Below are positions 1 through 5,417 of a stretch of 5,417 nucleotides of DNA, piece after piece. The first letter of the stretch is position 1; each line of letters starts with the position of its first letter. The position numbers were made by a program, and so were the translations under genes. The stretch is from the NCBI GenBank assembly GCA_023460055.1, contig JAEWRJ010000150.1, positions 1-5,417 of the forward strand, given 5' to 3'. This DNA comes from Bacillota bacterium (GTDB lineage: Bacteria > Bacillota > Clostridia > Christensenellales > Aristaeellaceae). The notes beneath the pieces were generated by a model. That model saw only the letters and a program-made list of their open reading frames with translations, had not been told where the DNA came from and did no database searches.

Positions 1-45
1 GCCGGGGCTGTCGCCGCCGCTGGTGAGAACTGCAATGTTAGGCAT
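1..45 (-). CDS. pfkA: 6-phosphofructokinase, N-terminal fragment (runs off left edge)
   Basis: Only the first 15 codons are in the window, and they read MPNIAVLTSGGDSPG. This is the signature start of the phosphofructokinase family: a short beta strand followed by the GGDxPG loop, whose glycines line the ATP (or pyrophosphate) phosphate site. The enzyme phosphorylates fructose 6-phosphate to fructose 1,6-bisphosphate in cytoplasmic glycolysis. The ATG at 45-43 is well set by a GGAGG ribosome binding site (56-52) six bases upstream. A near-consensus sigma-A promoter lies about 90-115 bases upstream, giving the gene its own transcription start behind the transglutaminase operon. The GGDSPG form fits ATP-dependent PfkA. 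The residues that separate ATP from pyrophosphate enzymes lie outside the window, so a PPi-dependent enzyme is not excluded. The family call is firm despite the short fragment, because motif, start and ribosome binding site agree. Confidence 0.85.
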   Translation of the reverse strand, partial: MPNIAVLTSGGDSPG

Positions 46-51
46 ACTGTT

Positions 52-56
52 CCTCC
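52..56 (-). promoter_or_regulatory. Ribosome binding site of pfkA
   Basis: GGAGG on the minus strand, six bases before the ATG at 45. It fixes the pfkA start. Its first G is also the last base of a 13-bp dyad (56-68), so RNA folding there could affect access to it. Confidence 0.85.
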
Positions 57-68
57 GCTTTCAAAGCG
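56..68. repeat. 13-bp perfect dyad at the pfkA ribosome binding site
   Basis: CGCTTT-C-AAAGCG is a perfect inverted repeat with a one-base centre. One end overlaps the GGAGG of pfkA. As DNA it could be an operator; as RNA it can form a five-pair hairpin with a three-base loop that touches the ribosome binding site. Function is unproven; a chance dyad is possible. Confidence 0.4.
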
Positions 69-106
69 ATTTCGTTTGCTTACAGACAAAGATCGTACTG
101 AAGCGG

Positions 107-158
107 AAAAGTCCATACCCCAGCATCATACAGTATATCACGGGACGCTGGGGATGAC
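107..158 (-). terminator. Probable terminator after the MoxR/DUF58/transglutaminase operon
   Basis: Reading the minus strand, CCCCAGC (153-147) pairs perfectly with GCTGGGG (124-118) across a 22-base loop. Allowing two single-base bulges (A117 and C113 of the plus strand), the stem extends by GTCAT (158-154), giving about 12 pairs. TTTT (110-107) follows directly. It lies 51 bases past the transglutaminase stop codon and is the best hairpin in this gap. The U-tract is short and the loop large, so termination may be partial. It overlaps the pfkA promoter, so an operator role is the alternative reading. Confidence 0.5.
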
Positions 159-160
159 AA
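132..160 (-). promoter_or_regulatory. Sigma-A type promoter for pfkA
   Basis: On the minus strand, TTGTCA (160-155; 5 of 6 matches to TTGACA) and TATACT (137-132; 5 of 6 to TATAAT) are separated by exactly 17 bases (154-138). Transcription would start near 125, giving a leader of about 80 bases before the pfkA ATG. The promoter overlaps an inverted repeat: one arm (147-153) lies in the spacer and the other (118-124) just past the -10 around the start site. That dyad could be an operator, or simply the terminator of the upstream operon sharing the same DNA. Confidence 0.75.
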
Positions 161-208
161 TTGCGATAACGGGCTTCGGACGCATATCAGGCGCAAGGGC
201 ATCAGGCT

Positions 209-2611
209 TTACTTTTTCAACAGGGTTTTCAAGCGTTTGACCAGACCGAGAACGCTTTTAACTGCGATCGCCTTGAAGCTGCTGAACCATTTTCTCAGAT
301 GGCTTACAAGAACCGCCGCGACACGCATCGCCATGAACTTGATATCGGACCACAGCCTGGACATCATCAGCCTTCCCCTGTTCAAACGGGAGAGGGATTG
401 ATACGCGCTTTGGTAGTAAAGCCGGGCGGTCATCACCTGCTCGCCGCTGGCCTCCCGCCTGCCGTAAATAAGGGCGGAAACAGCGTCGGCCAGCGCCTGC
501 AGACCCGTATCGCCCGGGGCGACGCGCTGCGCGTAACCGCGCAGGGTCTCCTGGGGCAGGGAGGCTTTTCCCTGCATGGCCAAAGCCCGGCACAGCGCCT
601 CCCAGTAGATCAGCAGCTTTTTATTGCCGTCACGGTATTGCTCTGCCCGGCGCACGGGGTTCAGCGCTCTGGTTCGCCATACCAGGGCGGCGATCAGTGA
701 GATCACCAGCAGCAGCCACAGCCACCATAGCCTGGGGGCAGGATGATCTGCGGGGTTTTGGCTGTCCTGTTCATCCTCGGGCGGCGGCGTTGGATCGGGA
801 GCAGGCGTGGGCTCAGGTGTTTCGCCCTCCTGCTCGGTTTCCTCCGGGTTCTCATCCTGGGTTTGCTCTTCCTGCTCCTGCTGCTGGGGATCGTTCTGAG
901 GCGGCGGGTTGCCCTGGCTGCCATCATCTCCCGATCCTTCGGGCTGGGGAGGCAGCTCGCCCGTGGAGGCCGTCGCGTCAAATGTGACCCAGCCCAGGGC
1001 AGGTATATAGATCTCGGTCCAGGCGTGCGCGTGCTGCCCTGTGATGAGGGTTGGCGCGCCGGATTCCGCCGGCATGGCGACAAAGCCTTCAACGTAGCGG
1101 GCCGGCAGACCGACAGAGCGGCTTAAAATCGTCATGGCGCTGGCGAAGTAGGTGCAGTAGCCCTGCTTTGTCTGCAGGAAGTGGGCGACAAAATCCAGAT
1201 CCTCCGGCGCGTCCGCTACATCCAGCGTATAGGTGAAGCCGGTCTTCAGGTGATCGCGGATCAGCATGGCCATGCGGTAAGGGTCATTCTCCTCACCGAC
1301 GACGGCGCGGGCCAGCGTGGCCACCTGGCCCTCGGGCAAGAGGTGGGATGGAAGCTGCGTGTAGTCGATTTTCAGCTCTTCAAAGCGCTCGTCCCGCAGG
1401 CCGCTCAGGCGGGCGGCAAGATCGTCCGTGTGCGCGGTGCCGGCAATATAGGGCTCATAGGTGAGCGAATAAGCGTCCCCCGGCTGGAGGTTGCGCGTGA
1501 TGAACATCTCGCTGGCAGCGTTTAAGTAGGGAACCATCCCTTCCGCGGTGCTGAGGCTGCGCAGCCGCTGAGGCAGGAACAGTGTGGAGGGCATGGGGCT
1601 CAGCATGGTGACGTCAAGCGGTACCGGCGCTGTCCTCAGGTCGCGGTGAGGCAGGTCCGCGTCCAGCACCGCGTCCCGCAGCGCCGCGAACCGTATGGTG
1701 GTGTAGCCGTAACGCTCGTTTGACAGGGTGTCGCGCCAGGCGCGGCCGTTGTACAGGTTGAGGATGCTGCCGCGCAGGTAAACCCTGCGGTCAGTCTCCA
1801 CTTCCATGACGGGGGTGTTGGAGATGGAAGGTTTGCCGCCCAGTCCCTTCTCGCCCATGGGCTGATAGCCCTCTGAGGCGAGCGTGAAGTTTTCCCGGGA
1901 TTCCGTGAAAAAGAAGTGGTCGTTGATCAGCTGTCGCAGCTGATCCGCTTTCTGCTCAAGTGCCGGAACGGTGCTGCGGAAGGGCGGGGTCAGGATCAGG
2001 GCGATCAGGGCGATCACAAGCGCCACGGGAATCGCCTTCACAAAGCCGCGGCGCGGGCCTGAGTGGTTGATGACGGGCAGCTGCGTATGCGCAGCGTAGG
2101 CGTACAGCAGCGGGATGCAGATCATGGCGGGGATATAGGCCGAGACACTCTGCCTCGCGCCGGCAAACCAGATCATCAGCACATTGACCAATAAAAGCGG
2201 GGCGGAAAAACTGGGCTCGCCCTGCATCAGCAGGCGTATATAAGGCATCAGCAGGGCAATGAACACAGGGATCAGCAGATCGGCATACAGCAGAATGATG
2301 TGCTGGGCCGGCTTGAGGGAGGCCGAGGCCTCTATCAGCGACCGGGCGGCCTGGGGCAGGGGGGAGGAGAGCGCGAACCACAGCCCCGAGGCGATCAGGA
2401 TCAGCCGCAGCCCCGCCCGCAGCCAGCGCCGGGAAAACGCCGCGATCAAAGAAAATATCATGGAGAACAGGCAGGTAAACAGCAGCGCCCAGCCGGTTTC
2501 CTTTTCCAGCATAAAGATCTGGAGCGTGGGGGCGGCCAGGGCCCAGGTGCACAGGGCAAGCATGCCCGCGTCCGTCAGGCGGCGCTTGAGCGCCTCAGGC
2601 AGGCGTAACAT
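209..2611 (-). CDS. Membrane-bound transglutaminase-like cysteine protein (TgpA/YebA type, with DUF4129-like C-terminus)
   Basis: An 800-residue membrane protein, last gene of the operon. Residues about 17-208 hold six or seven hydrophobic helices (for example 17-34, 40-58, 65-83, 104-126, 155-174, 192-207). An extracellular region follows with a transglutaminase-like domain at about 440-550. The full triad is visible: Cys486 in KQGYCTYFASAM, His529 in QHAHAWTEIY and Asp545 in WVTFDAT. Residues about 550-625 are a Pro/Glu/Gln-rich acidic linker, followed by a last membrane helix (628-646) and a short cytoplasmic helical domain like DUF4129 (about 665-745). The protein ends in a strongly basic tail (about 745-800). 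The start at 2611 is chosen because GGAGG lies six bases upstream; an in-frame ATG 13 codons earlier (2650) lacks a good ribosome binding site and lies deeper inside the DUF58 gene. The frame overlaps the DUF58 stop by 17 bp, suggesting coupled translation. Family members are thought to act on envelope proteins or peptides as a protease, amidase or cross-linking enzyme. The substrate here is unknown. Confidence 0.9.
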   Translation of the reverse strand: MLRLPEALKRRLTDAGMLALCTWALAAPTLQIFMLEKETGWALLFTCLFSMIFSLIAAFSRRWLRAGLRLILIASGLWFALSSPLPQAARSLIEASASLKPAQHIILLYADLLIPVFIALLMPYIRLLMQGEPSFSAPLLLVNVLMIWFAGARQSVSAYIPAMICIPLLYAYAAHTQLPVINHSGPRRGFVKAIPVALVIALIALILTPPFRSTVPALEQKADQLRQLINDHFFFTESRENFTLASEGYQPMGEKGLGGKPSISNTPVMEVETDRRVYLRGSILNLYNGRAWRDTLSNERYGYTTIRFAALRDAVLDADLPHRDLRTAPVPLDVTMLSPMPSTLFLPQRLRSLSTAEGMVPYLNAASEMFITRNLQPGDAYSLTYEPYIAGTAHTDDLAARLSGLRDERFEELKIDYTQLPSHLLPEGQVATLARAVVGEENDPYRMAMLIRDHLKTGFTYTLDVADAPEDLDFVAHFLQTKQGYCTYFASAMTILSRSVGLPARYVEGFVAMPAESGAPTLITGQHAHAWTEIYIPALGWVTFDATASTGELPPQPEGSGDDGSQGNPPPQNDPQQQEQEEQTQDENPEETEQEGETPEPTPAPDPTPPPEDEQDSQNPADHPAPRLWWLWLLLVISLIAALVWRTRALNPVRRAEQYRDGNKKLLIYWEALCRALAMQGKASLPQETLRGYAQRVAPGDTGLQALADAVSALIYGRREASGEQVMTARLYYQSAYQSLSRLNRGRLMMSRLWSDIKFMAMRVAAVLVSHLRKWFSSFKAIAVKSVLGLVKRLKTLLKK

Positions 2612-3746
2612 AGCAGACCTCCACCAGGTGGCGCTGAAGCTGGGCCACATATTGCTCGTACTGCGGGGCTTCGGGGGTAAAGGTGACCAGGTAAAAGCGG
2701 ACGCTTGGGCCGGAGCGGCGGATATGCTTGACGCCTTCCACGATCTGCGCGTCCAGGCGGGTGGTGATCACAATGGTCGCCCCGGTTCGGCGCATGCGCC
2801 GCAGCTCCACATGAAGCACTTTGTCAAAGGGCTCGCCCCCTCGGAATATCTGATAGGCCAGTTCCTCCTGCAGCAGGGAAAGGGAACCTGCCCTGTCTGC
2901 CTTGAATTCACCGGTACGCGCGCCGTACAGCGGCAGGCGGACGGGGTTGCCGCCCTCCATCTGCATCCTGGCGACTGCCAGGGCGGTCTCTGTCAAGGTG
3001 TCCTTCAAGCGGCTGAGGCCGTCGGGTACACCCTCAAAGCCTATCGGATCAAAGCAGTCCAGCAGCACCAGGGTATCGGGGGGAGCGGGCAGCTCAAATC
3101 GGCGCACCAGCAGCTCCCGTTTTCTGGAGGACAGCTTCCAATGGATGCGCTTCATGGGATCACCCTGCCGGAAGGCGCGCACATCGTCGGGTGCCGTAAT
3201 ATCTTCCGTGGTTTGGTTGGGCAGTGCCCGGCCGTCGTCGCGCTGGGCGCTTTGCAGCTTCTCCACGTCAAAAGGACGGGGAAGCACCACCACCCGGGGG
3301 GTTTTCTGCCCGACGCGCTTTTTCATGCGGAAGAGATGGAATATGTCTCTGAGGTACATTGTTTTGATGCCTGCCGCGGCGACGCCTACATGGGGCAGAA
3401 AGATGGGAAATCCCGCTGTTTTGCGGCGGGTGAAGCCGGGCTCAAAGCTGAGCGTGTTTTCTCCTTCCGGCAGATCCAGTATCATCTCCGGGGGAGCGAT
3501 CGGAAACAGGCTTCGGTTTTGCAGGGTGATGGACAGCCGGGTTTTCTCGCCGCGCTCGGCCTTCACATCATCCAGGGACTGCGAGACTGACAGGAGACGG
3601 CTCGAGATCAGGAGGCTTGCGAGGCTGTAGAGGATCATCAGCGCCAGCGCCCAGGAGGCCAGATAAAAGACGCGCCCGCCCAGCGACAGGGCACTCAGCG
3701 CCGACACCGTCAGCGCGCATAAAGCGATGAAAAAGCGCGAGGTCAT
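2595..3746 (-). CDS. DUF58 family membrane protein (YeaD-like), MoxR partner
   Basis: A 383-residue protein. Two hydrophobic helices at the N-terminus (about 4-22 and 26-48) form a membrane hairpin. A beta-rich segment follows (about 60-160). The DUF58 hallmark at about 189-213 reads VRAFRQGDPMKRIHWK followed by SSRKRELLVRRFE, matching the family's Y/F-x-x-GD-x-x-R-x-IHWK-x-S/A-R pattern. The next part (about 222-383) begins with the hydrophobic strand TLVLLD, as in the von Willebrand-like fold assigned to this family; a full metal-binding DxSxS motif is not evident (LLDCFDPIG instead). DUF58 proteins are almost always encoded beside a MoxR ATPase and are presumed membrane partners or substrates of it; the biochemical role is undefined. 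The ATG at 3746 shares four bases (ATGA) with the MoxR stop, and its own ribosome binding site is weak, so translation is probably coupled to MoxR. The length is normal for the family. Confidence 0.92.
   Translation of the reverse strand: MTSRFFIALCALTVSALSALSLGGRVFYLASWALALMILYSLASLLISSRLLSVSQSLDDVKAERGEKTRLSITLQNRSLFPIAPPEMILDLPEGENTLSFEPGFTRRKTAGFPIFLPHVGVAAAGIKTMYLRDIFHLFRMKKRVGQKTPRVVVLPRPFDVEKLQSAQRDDGRALPNQTTEDITAPDDVRAFRQGDPMKRIHWKLSSRKRELLVRRFELPAPPDTLVLLDCFDPIGFEGVPDGLSRLKDTLTETALAVARMQMEGGNPVRLPLYGARTGEFKADRAGSLSLLQEELAYQIFRGGEPFDKVLHVELRRMRRTGATIVITTRLDAQIVEGVKHIRRSGPSVRFYLVTFTPEAPQYEQYVAQLQRHLVEVCYVTPA
2618..2622 (-). promoter_or_regulatory. Ribosome binding site that sets the transglutaminase start
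   Basis: GGAGG on the minus strand, six bases before the ATG at 2611-2609 and inside the end of the DUF58 gene. No similar site precedes the longer in-frame ATG at 2650, so it decides the start in favour of the 800-residue protein. Confidence 0.8.
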
Positions 3747-4693
3747 GCCTGCTTGCCGGGCACCGCCAATGTATCAAGCAGCTGGCGTAAAATGCCTTCG
3801 GCTGTCATGCCGCGCATGCGGGCCTCCGGCGTCAAGATCAGCCTGTGGCTGAGCACCGGCAGCGCCATGCGGCGCACATCATCCGGCAATATGTAATCTC
3901 GGCCGGACAGCACAGCGCAGGCCTGCGCCGCGCGCAGCAGGGCGATGGACCCGCGGGGGGATACGCCCAGCTGCAGGGCCGCGTTCTGCCGGGTGGCGGC
4001 GGCGATGGTGGCGACATAGACGCGCACCTCGCGGCTGCAATAGACAGCGCCTACCAGGTCCTGCATATGCAGCACTTCCCGCGCGGTGCACACCGGGGTC
4101 AGCGATTTCATGGGTGACTCCTGGCCGGAATAGCGGTCCAGCACATCCAGTTCCTCTTCAATAGTAGGGTAGCCGATGGAGATGCGTAGAAAAAAGCGGT
4201 CCATCTGGGCCTCGGGCAGGGGATAAGTGCCTACAAAATCAATGGGGTTCTGGGTCGCCAGCACCATAAAGGGCCGGGGAAGCTGGCGGGTGACGCCGTC
4301 CACGGTGGATTGCCCCTCTTCCATCACTTCCAGCAGGCTCGACTGGGTCTTGGGGGATGTGCGGTTGATTTCATCCGCCAGCAGGATCTGTGTATCGACC
4401 GCGCCGGGCTTGAACTCCATCTCGCCGGTGGACATATTGACCATGGTGAAGCCCGTGATGTCCGAAGGCATGACATCCGGCGTGAACTGTATGCGCTTAA
4501 ACGAGCAGTCCAGCGACTTGGCCAGGGCGCCTGCCAGCGTGGTCTTGCCCACGCCCGGCACATCCTCGATCAGGACGTGTCCCTTGCAAAGAAGGGCGAT
4601 CAGGGCCTGCTCGATGGCCTCATCCTTGCCGACGATCACCTGCCGGACATTTTGAAGCAGGGCATATATCAGGCTGCGTGGATCTGTGCTCAT
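3743..4693 (-). CDS. MoxR-family AAA+ ATPase (YeaC-like)
   Basis: A 316-residue cytoplasmic ATPase, first gene of the operon. All AAA+ elements are present: Walker A at 43-52 (EDVPGVGKTT), Walker B at 103-111 (ILLADEINR), sensor 1 in VLATQNP (Asn149), the MoxR signature GTYPLPEAQMDRF at 155-167 with the arginine-finger-like Arg166, and sensor 2 in GVSPRGSIALLRA (Arg247), followed by the C-terminal helical lid. MoxR proteins act as chaperone-like machines that activate or assemble partner proteins, often ones with von Willebrand-type domains; the adjacent DUF58 protein is the likely partner. I place the start at the ATG 4693-4691: AAGGA/AGGAAGG lies 5-6 bases upstream, the protein then has normal family length, and the promoter -10 box (4742-4737) with a predicted transcription start near 4730 rules out the longer in-frame ATGs at 4765 and 4738. 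The final TGA overlaps the DUF58 ATG. Confidence 0.95.
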   Translation of the reverse strand: MSTDPRSLIYALLQNVRQVIVGKDEAIEQALIALLCKGHVLIEDVPGVGKTTLAGALAKSLDCSFKRIQFTPDVMPSDITGFTMVNMSTGEMEFKPGAVDTQILLADEINRTSPKTQSSLLEVMEEGQSTVDGVTRQLPRPFMVLATQNPIDFVGTYPLPEAQMDRFFLRISIGYPTIEEELDVLDRYSGQESPMKSLTPVCTAREVLHMQDLVGAVYCSREVRVYVATIAAATRQNAALQLGVSPRGSIALLRAAQACAVLSGRDYILPDDVRRMALPVLSHRLILTPEARMRGMTAEGILRQLLDTLAVPGKQA

Positions 4694-4698
4694 AGCCT

Positions 4699-4706
4699 TC
4701 CTTCCT
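4699..4706 (-). promoter_or_regulatory. Ribosome binding site that sets the MoxR start
   Basis: AGGAAGGA on the minus strand, five to six bases before the ATG at 4693. It supports the shorter 316-residue product over the 340-residue frame. Confidence 0.7.
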
Positions 4707-4736
4707 GCAGACCGAAACAGGCGGCCTTGCCGGATC

Positions 4737-4765
4737 ATTATACCGAGGCGAAGATTTTTTTGCAA
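4737..4765 (-). promoter_or_regulatory. Sigma-A type promoter of the MoxR/DUF58/transglutaminase operon
   Basis: On the minus strand, TTGCAA (4765-4760; 4 of 6 matches to TTGACA) lies 17 bases before a perfect TATAAT (4742-4737). Seven A residues sit at the upstream end of the spacer. Transcription would begin near 4730, giving a leader of about 37 bases before the MoxR ATG. It is the only good promoter seen ahead of the three overlapping genes, so it probably drives all three. The strong terminator upstream insulates it from the solute-binding-protein gene. Confidence 0.8.
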
Positions 4766-4863
4766 TCTTTCCGTAATGATTTGGAAACAAAAGGGATATG
4801 AGGATATGTCTCCTTCGCTTTCTCGGCCATATTTTTCTTTTATCTCCGAAAGAACAAGGTATT

Positions 4864-4901
4864 AAAAAGGCCGCCTTCAGCTCTGCTGCCGCGGCGGCCT
4901 T
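4864..4901 (-). terminator. Rho-independent terminator of the solute-binding-protein gene
   Basis: Reading the minus strand, AAGGCCGCC (4901-4893) pairs perfectly with GGCGGCCTT (4875-4867) and is followed at once by further T residues (TTT, 4866-4864, making a run of five with the stem end). The 17-base loop can itself fold: CAGC and GCTG pair around AGA, extending the structure. It starts 18 bases after the solute-binding-protein stop codon. The plus strand lacks a proper T-run after the hairpin, so it works in one direction only. Confidence 0.9.
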
Positions 4902-4919
4902 AATAGACTTTGGTCTGTT

Positions 4920-5417
4920 TTACCTCTTTGCGATATAGTCGGCGTTTGCGGTGAGGCGCAGGGTCATGGCGTCATAGTTGACGGCGCGCAGTTCGCCGGT
5001 GGGCAGGACACCCTTGAGGGCGAAATCGACATCCCTGCGGACGGAGCGCAGGAATAGCTCATCCGCGGCGGCCTGCTGGTAGGCCTTGGAGGTCAGGAAG
5101 TCGATGAACAGCTGAGCGTTCTTTTCGTTATCGGCGCCCGCCAGGATTCCGGCATAGGAGGCGCTGACGGCTGTGCCTTCCCGGGCGTAGAGGATCTGAA
5201 GATCCTGATTTGCCGCCTTGTACTCGATGGCCTTGTCCTCGCTGGTGATACCCACTGCGAACTGGCCGGCATTGACGGCGTTGAGCACGAAGCTGGGGGC
5301 GGAGGGGGAGGCGATGTTGACGGTATCGGCCACCATGTTGATGAAAGCCACCTGCCGCTCGTCGGCGGAGAACCGGGCGGGATCCATGTACAGCACCTTG
5401 CCCGCGAGCTTCTCATC
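4920..5417 (-). CDS. ABC transporter extracellular solute-binding protein, C-terminal part (runs off right edge)
   Basis: The last 165 residues of a binding protein; the frame is open to the window edge, so signal peptide and N-terminal lobe are missing. It reads DEKLAGKVLYMDPARFSADERQ, the 'LKGKVAxADP' hinge region of Fe3+/phosphonate-type binding proteins (PBP2 fold). Next come an AGQFAVGITSEDKAIEY strand-helix segment, an EGTAVS strand, and YAGILAGADN with FIDFLTSKAYQQ, which is the typical 'G-x-x-K-x-A-x-x-N-x-x-x-A-x-x-FIDFLLS-x-x-x-Q' pattern. The C-terminus has NYDAMTLRLTANADYI, again typical. Such lipid-anchored or secreted proteins deliver ligand to a membrane permease plus ATPase. 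No transporter subunit lies downstream: the gene is followed by a terminator, so any permease genes are to the right or elsewhere. The Tyr-Tyr pair used by many iron-binding members is not seen in the visible part, so iron is not assured. The ligand remains undetermined. The internal GTG at 5396 is not the true start. Confidence 0.88.
   Translation of the reverse strand, partial: DEKLAGKVLYMDPARFSADERQVAFINMVADTVNIASPSAPSFVLNAVNAGQFAVGITSEDKAIEYKAANQDLQILYAREGTAVSASYAGILAGADNEKNAQLFIDFLTSKAYQQAAADELFLRSVRRDVDFALKGVLPTGELRAVNYDAMTLRLTANADYIAKR

Noticed and set aside
186..207. Two copies of ATCAGGC (186-192, 201-207) just past the transglutaminase stop
   Set aside because: Direct repeats of seven bases without dyad symmetry or T-run; neither a terminator nor a convincing regulatory site.
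299..1525. Several plus-strand open frames of 60-130 codons opposite the transglutaminase gene
   Set aside because: All are shadows in a region fully explained by the minus-strand coding sequence. None shows a family motif or fits an operon.
2612..2650. Upstream in-frame ATG giving an 813-residue transglutaminase protein
   Set aside because: No ribosome binding site precedes it, while the ATG at 2611 has GGAGG at ideal spacing. The extra 13 residues (MWPSFSATWWRSA) look like translated DUF58 sequence.
2259..3590. 443-codon open frame on the plus strand, opposite the DUF58 and transglutaminase genes
   Set aside because: It lies antisense across two genes with clear family motifs, has no recognisable domain, and is rich in residues expected from the reverse of GC-rich codons. 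Long antisense frames are common in GC-rich DNA.
4794..4808. Tandem GGATATG repeat (4794-4800 and 4802-4808) upstream of the operon promoter
   Set aside because: Two 7-bp copies are too short to distinguish from chance, and no known regulator site is matched. It could be revisited if conserved.
4864..4903. Possible bidirectional function of the 4864-4901 terminator
   Set aside because: On the plus strand the hairpin is followed by TTAATAG rather than a T-run, and no plus-strand gene converges on it.

Overview
The window looks like a piece of a GC-rich Bacillota chromosome, probably a clostridial lineage. Genes carry strong GGAGG-type ribosome binding sites, the best promoters match the sigma-A consensus with 17-bp spacers, and the MoxR / DUF58 / transglutaminase gene order parallels yeaC-yeaD-yebA of Bacillus subtilis. 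This assignment is inference from gene content and signals; no rRNA or other phylogenetic marker is present. Every supported gene is on the minus strand, so transcription runs from high to low coordinates. The open frames on the plus strand look like shadows.

Layout from right to left: (1) 5417-4920 is the C-terminal part of a periplasmic-type ABC solute-binding protein whose start lies beyond the right edge. It is closed by a clear Rho-independent terminator (4864-4901). (2) A 226-bp intergenic region follows. It holds a near-consensus sigma-A promoter (-35 at 4760-4765, -10 at 4737-4742) for the next three genes. (3) The core is a tightly packed three-gene operon: a MoxR-family AAA+ ATPase (4693-3743), a DUF58 membrane protein (3746-2595, overlapping by ATGA), and a large multi-pass membrane transglutaminase-like protein (2611-209, overlapping by 17 bp). 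(4) A 163-bp intergenic region contains a hairpin that could end the operon and, overlapping it, a near-consensus promoter for the next gene. (5) 45-1 is the first 15 codons of 6-phosphofructokinase (pfkA), running off the left edge.

The three central genes probably act together. In known families of this arrangement the MoxR ATPase is a cytoplasmic chaperone-like machine, the DUF58 protein a membrane-anchored partner with a von Willebrand-like fold, and the transglutaminase-like protein presents a Cys-His-Asp domain on the outer face of the membrane. The substrate of such systems is mostly unknown. Here all key ATPase motifs and the catalytic triad are intact. The transglutaminase has a long Pro/Glu/Gln linker before its last membrane helix and an unusual cationic C-terminal tail.

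I see no mobile element, CRISPR array, tRNA or rRNA. The three-gene cassette is a known type rather than a new system. The less ordinary points are the cationic tail, the promoter/hairpin overlap before pfkA, the mutually exclusive dyads at the pfkA ribosome binding site, and a promoter that corrects the MoxR start.
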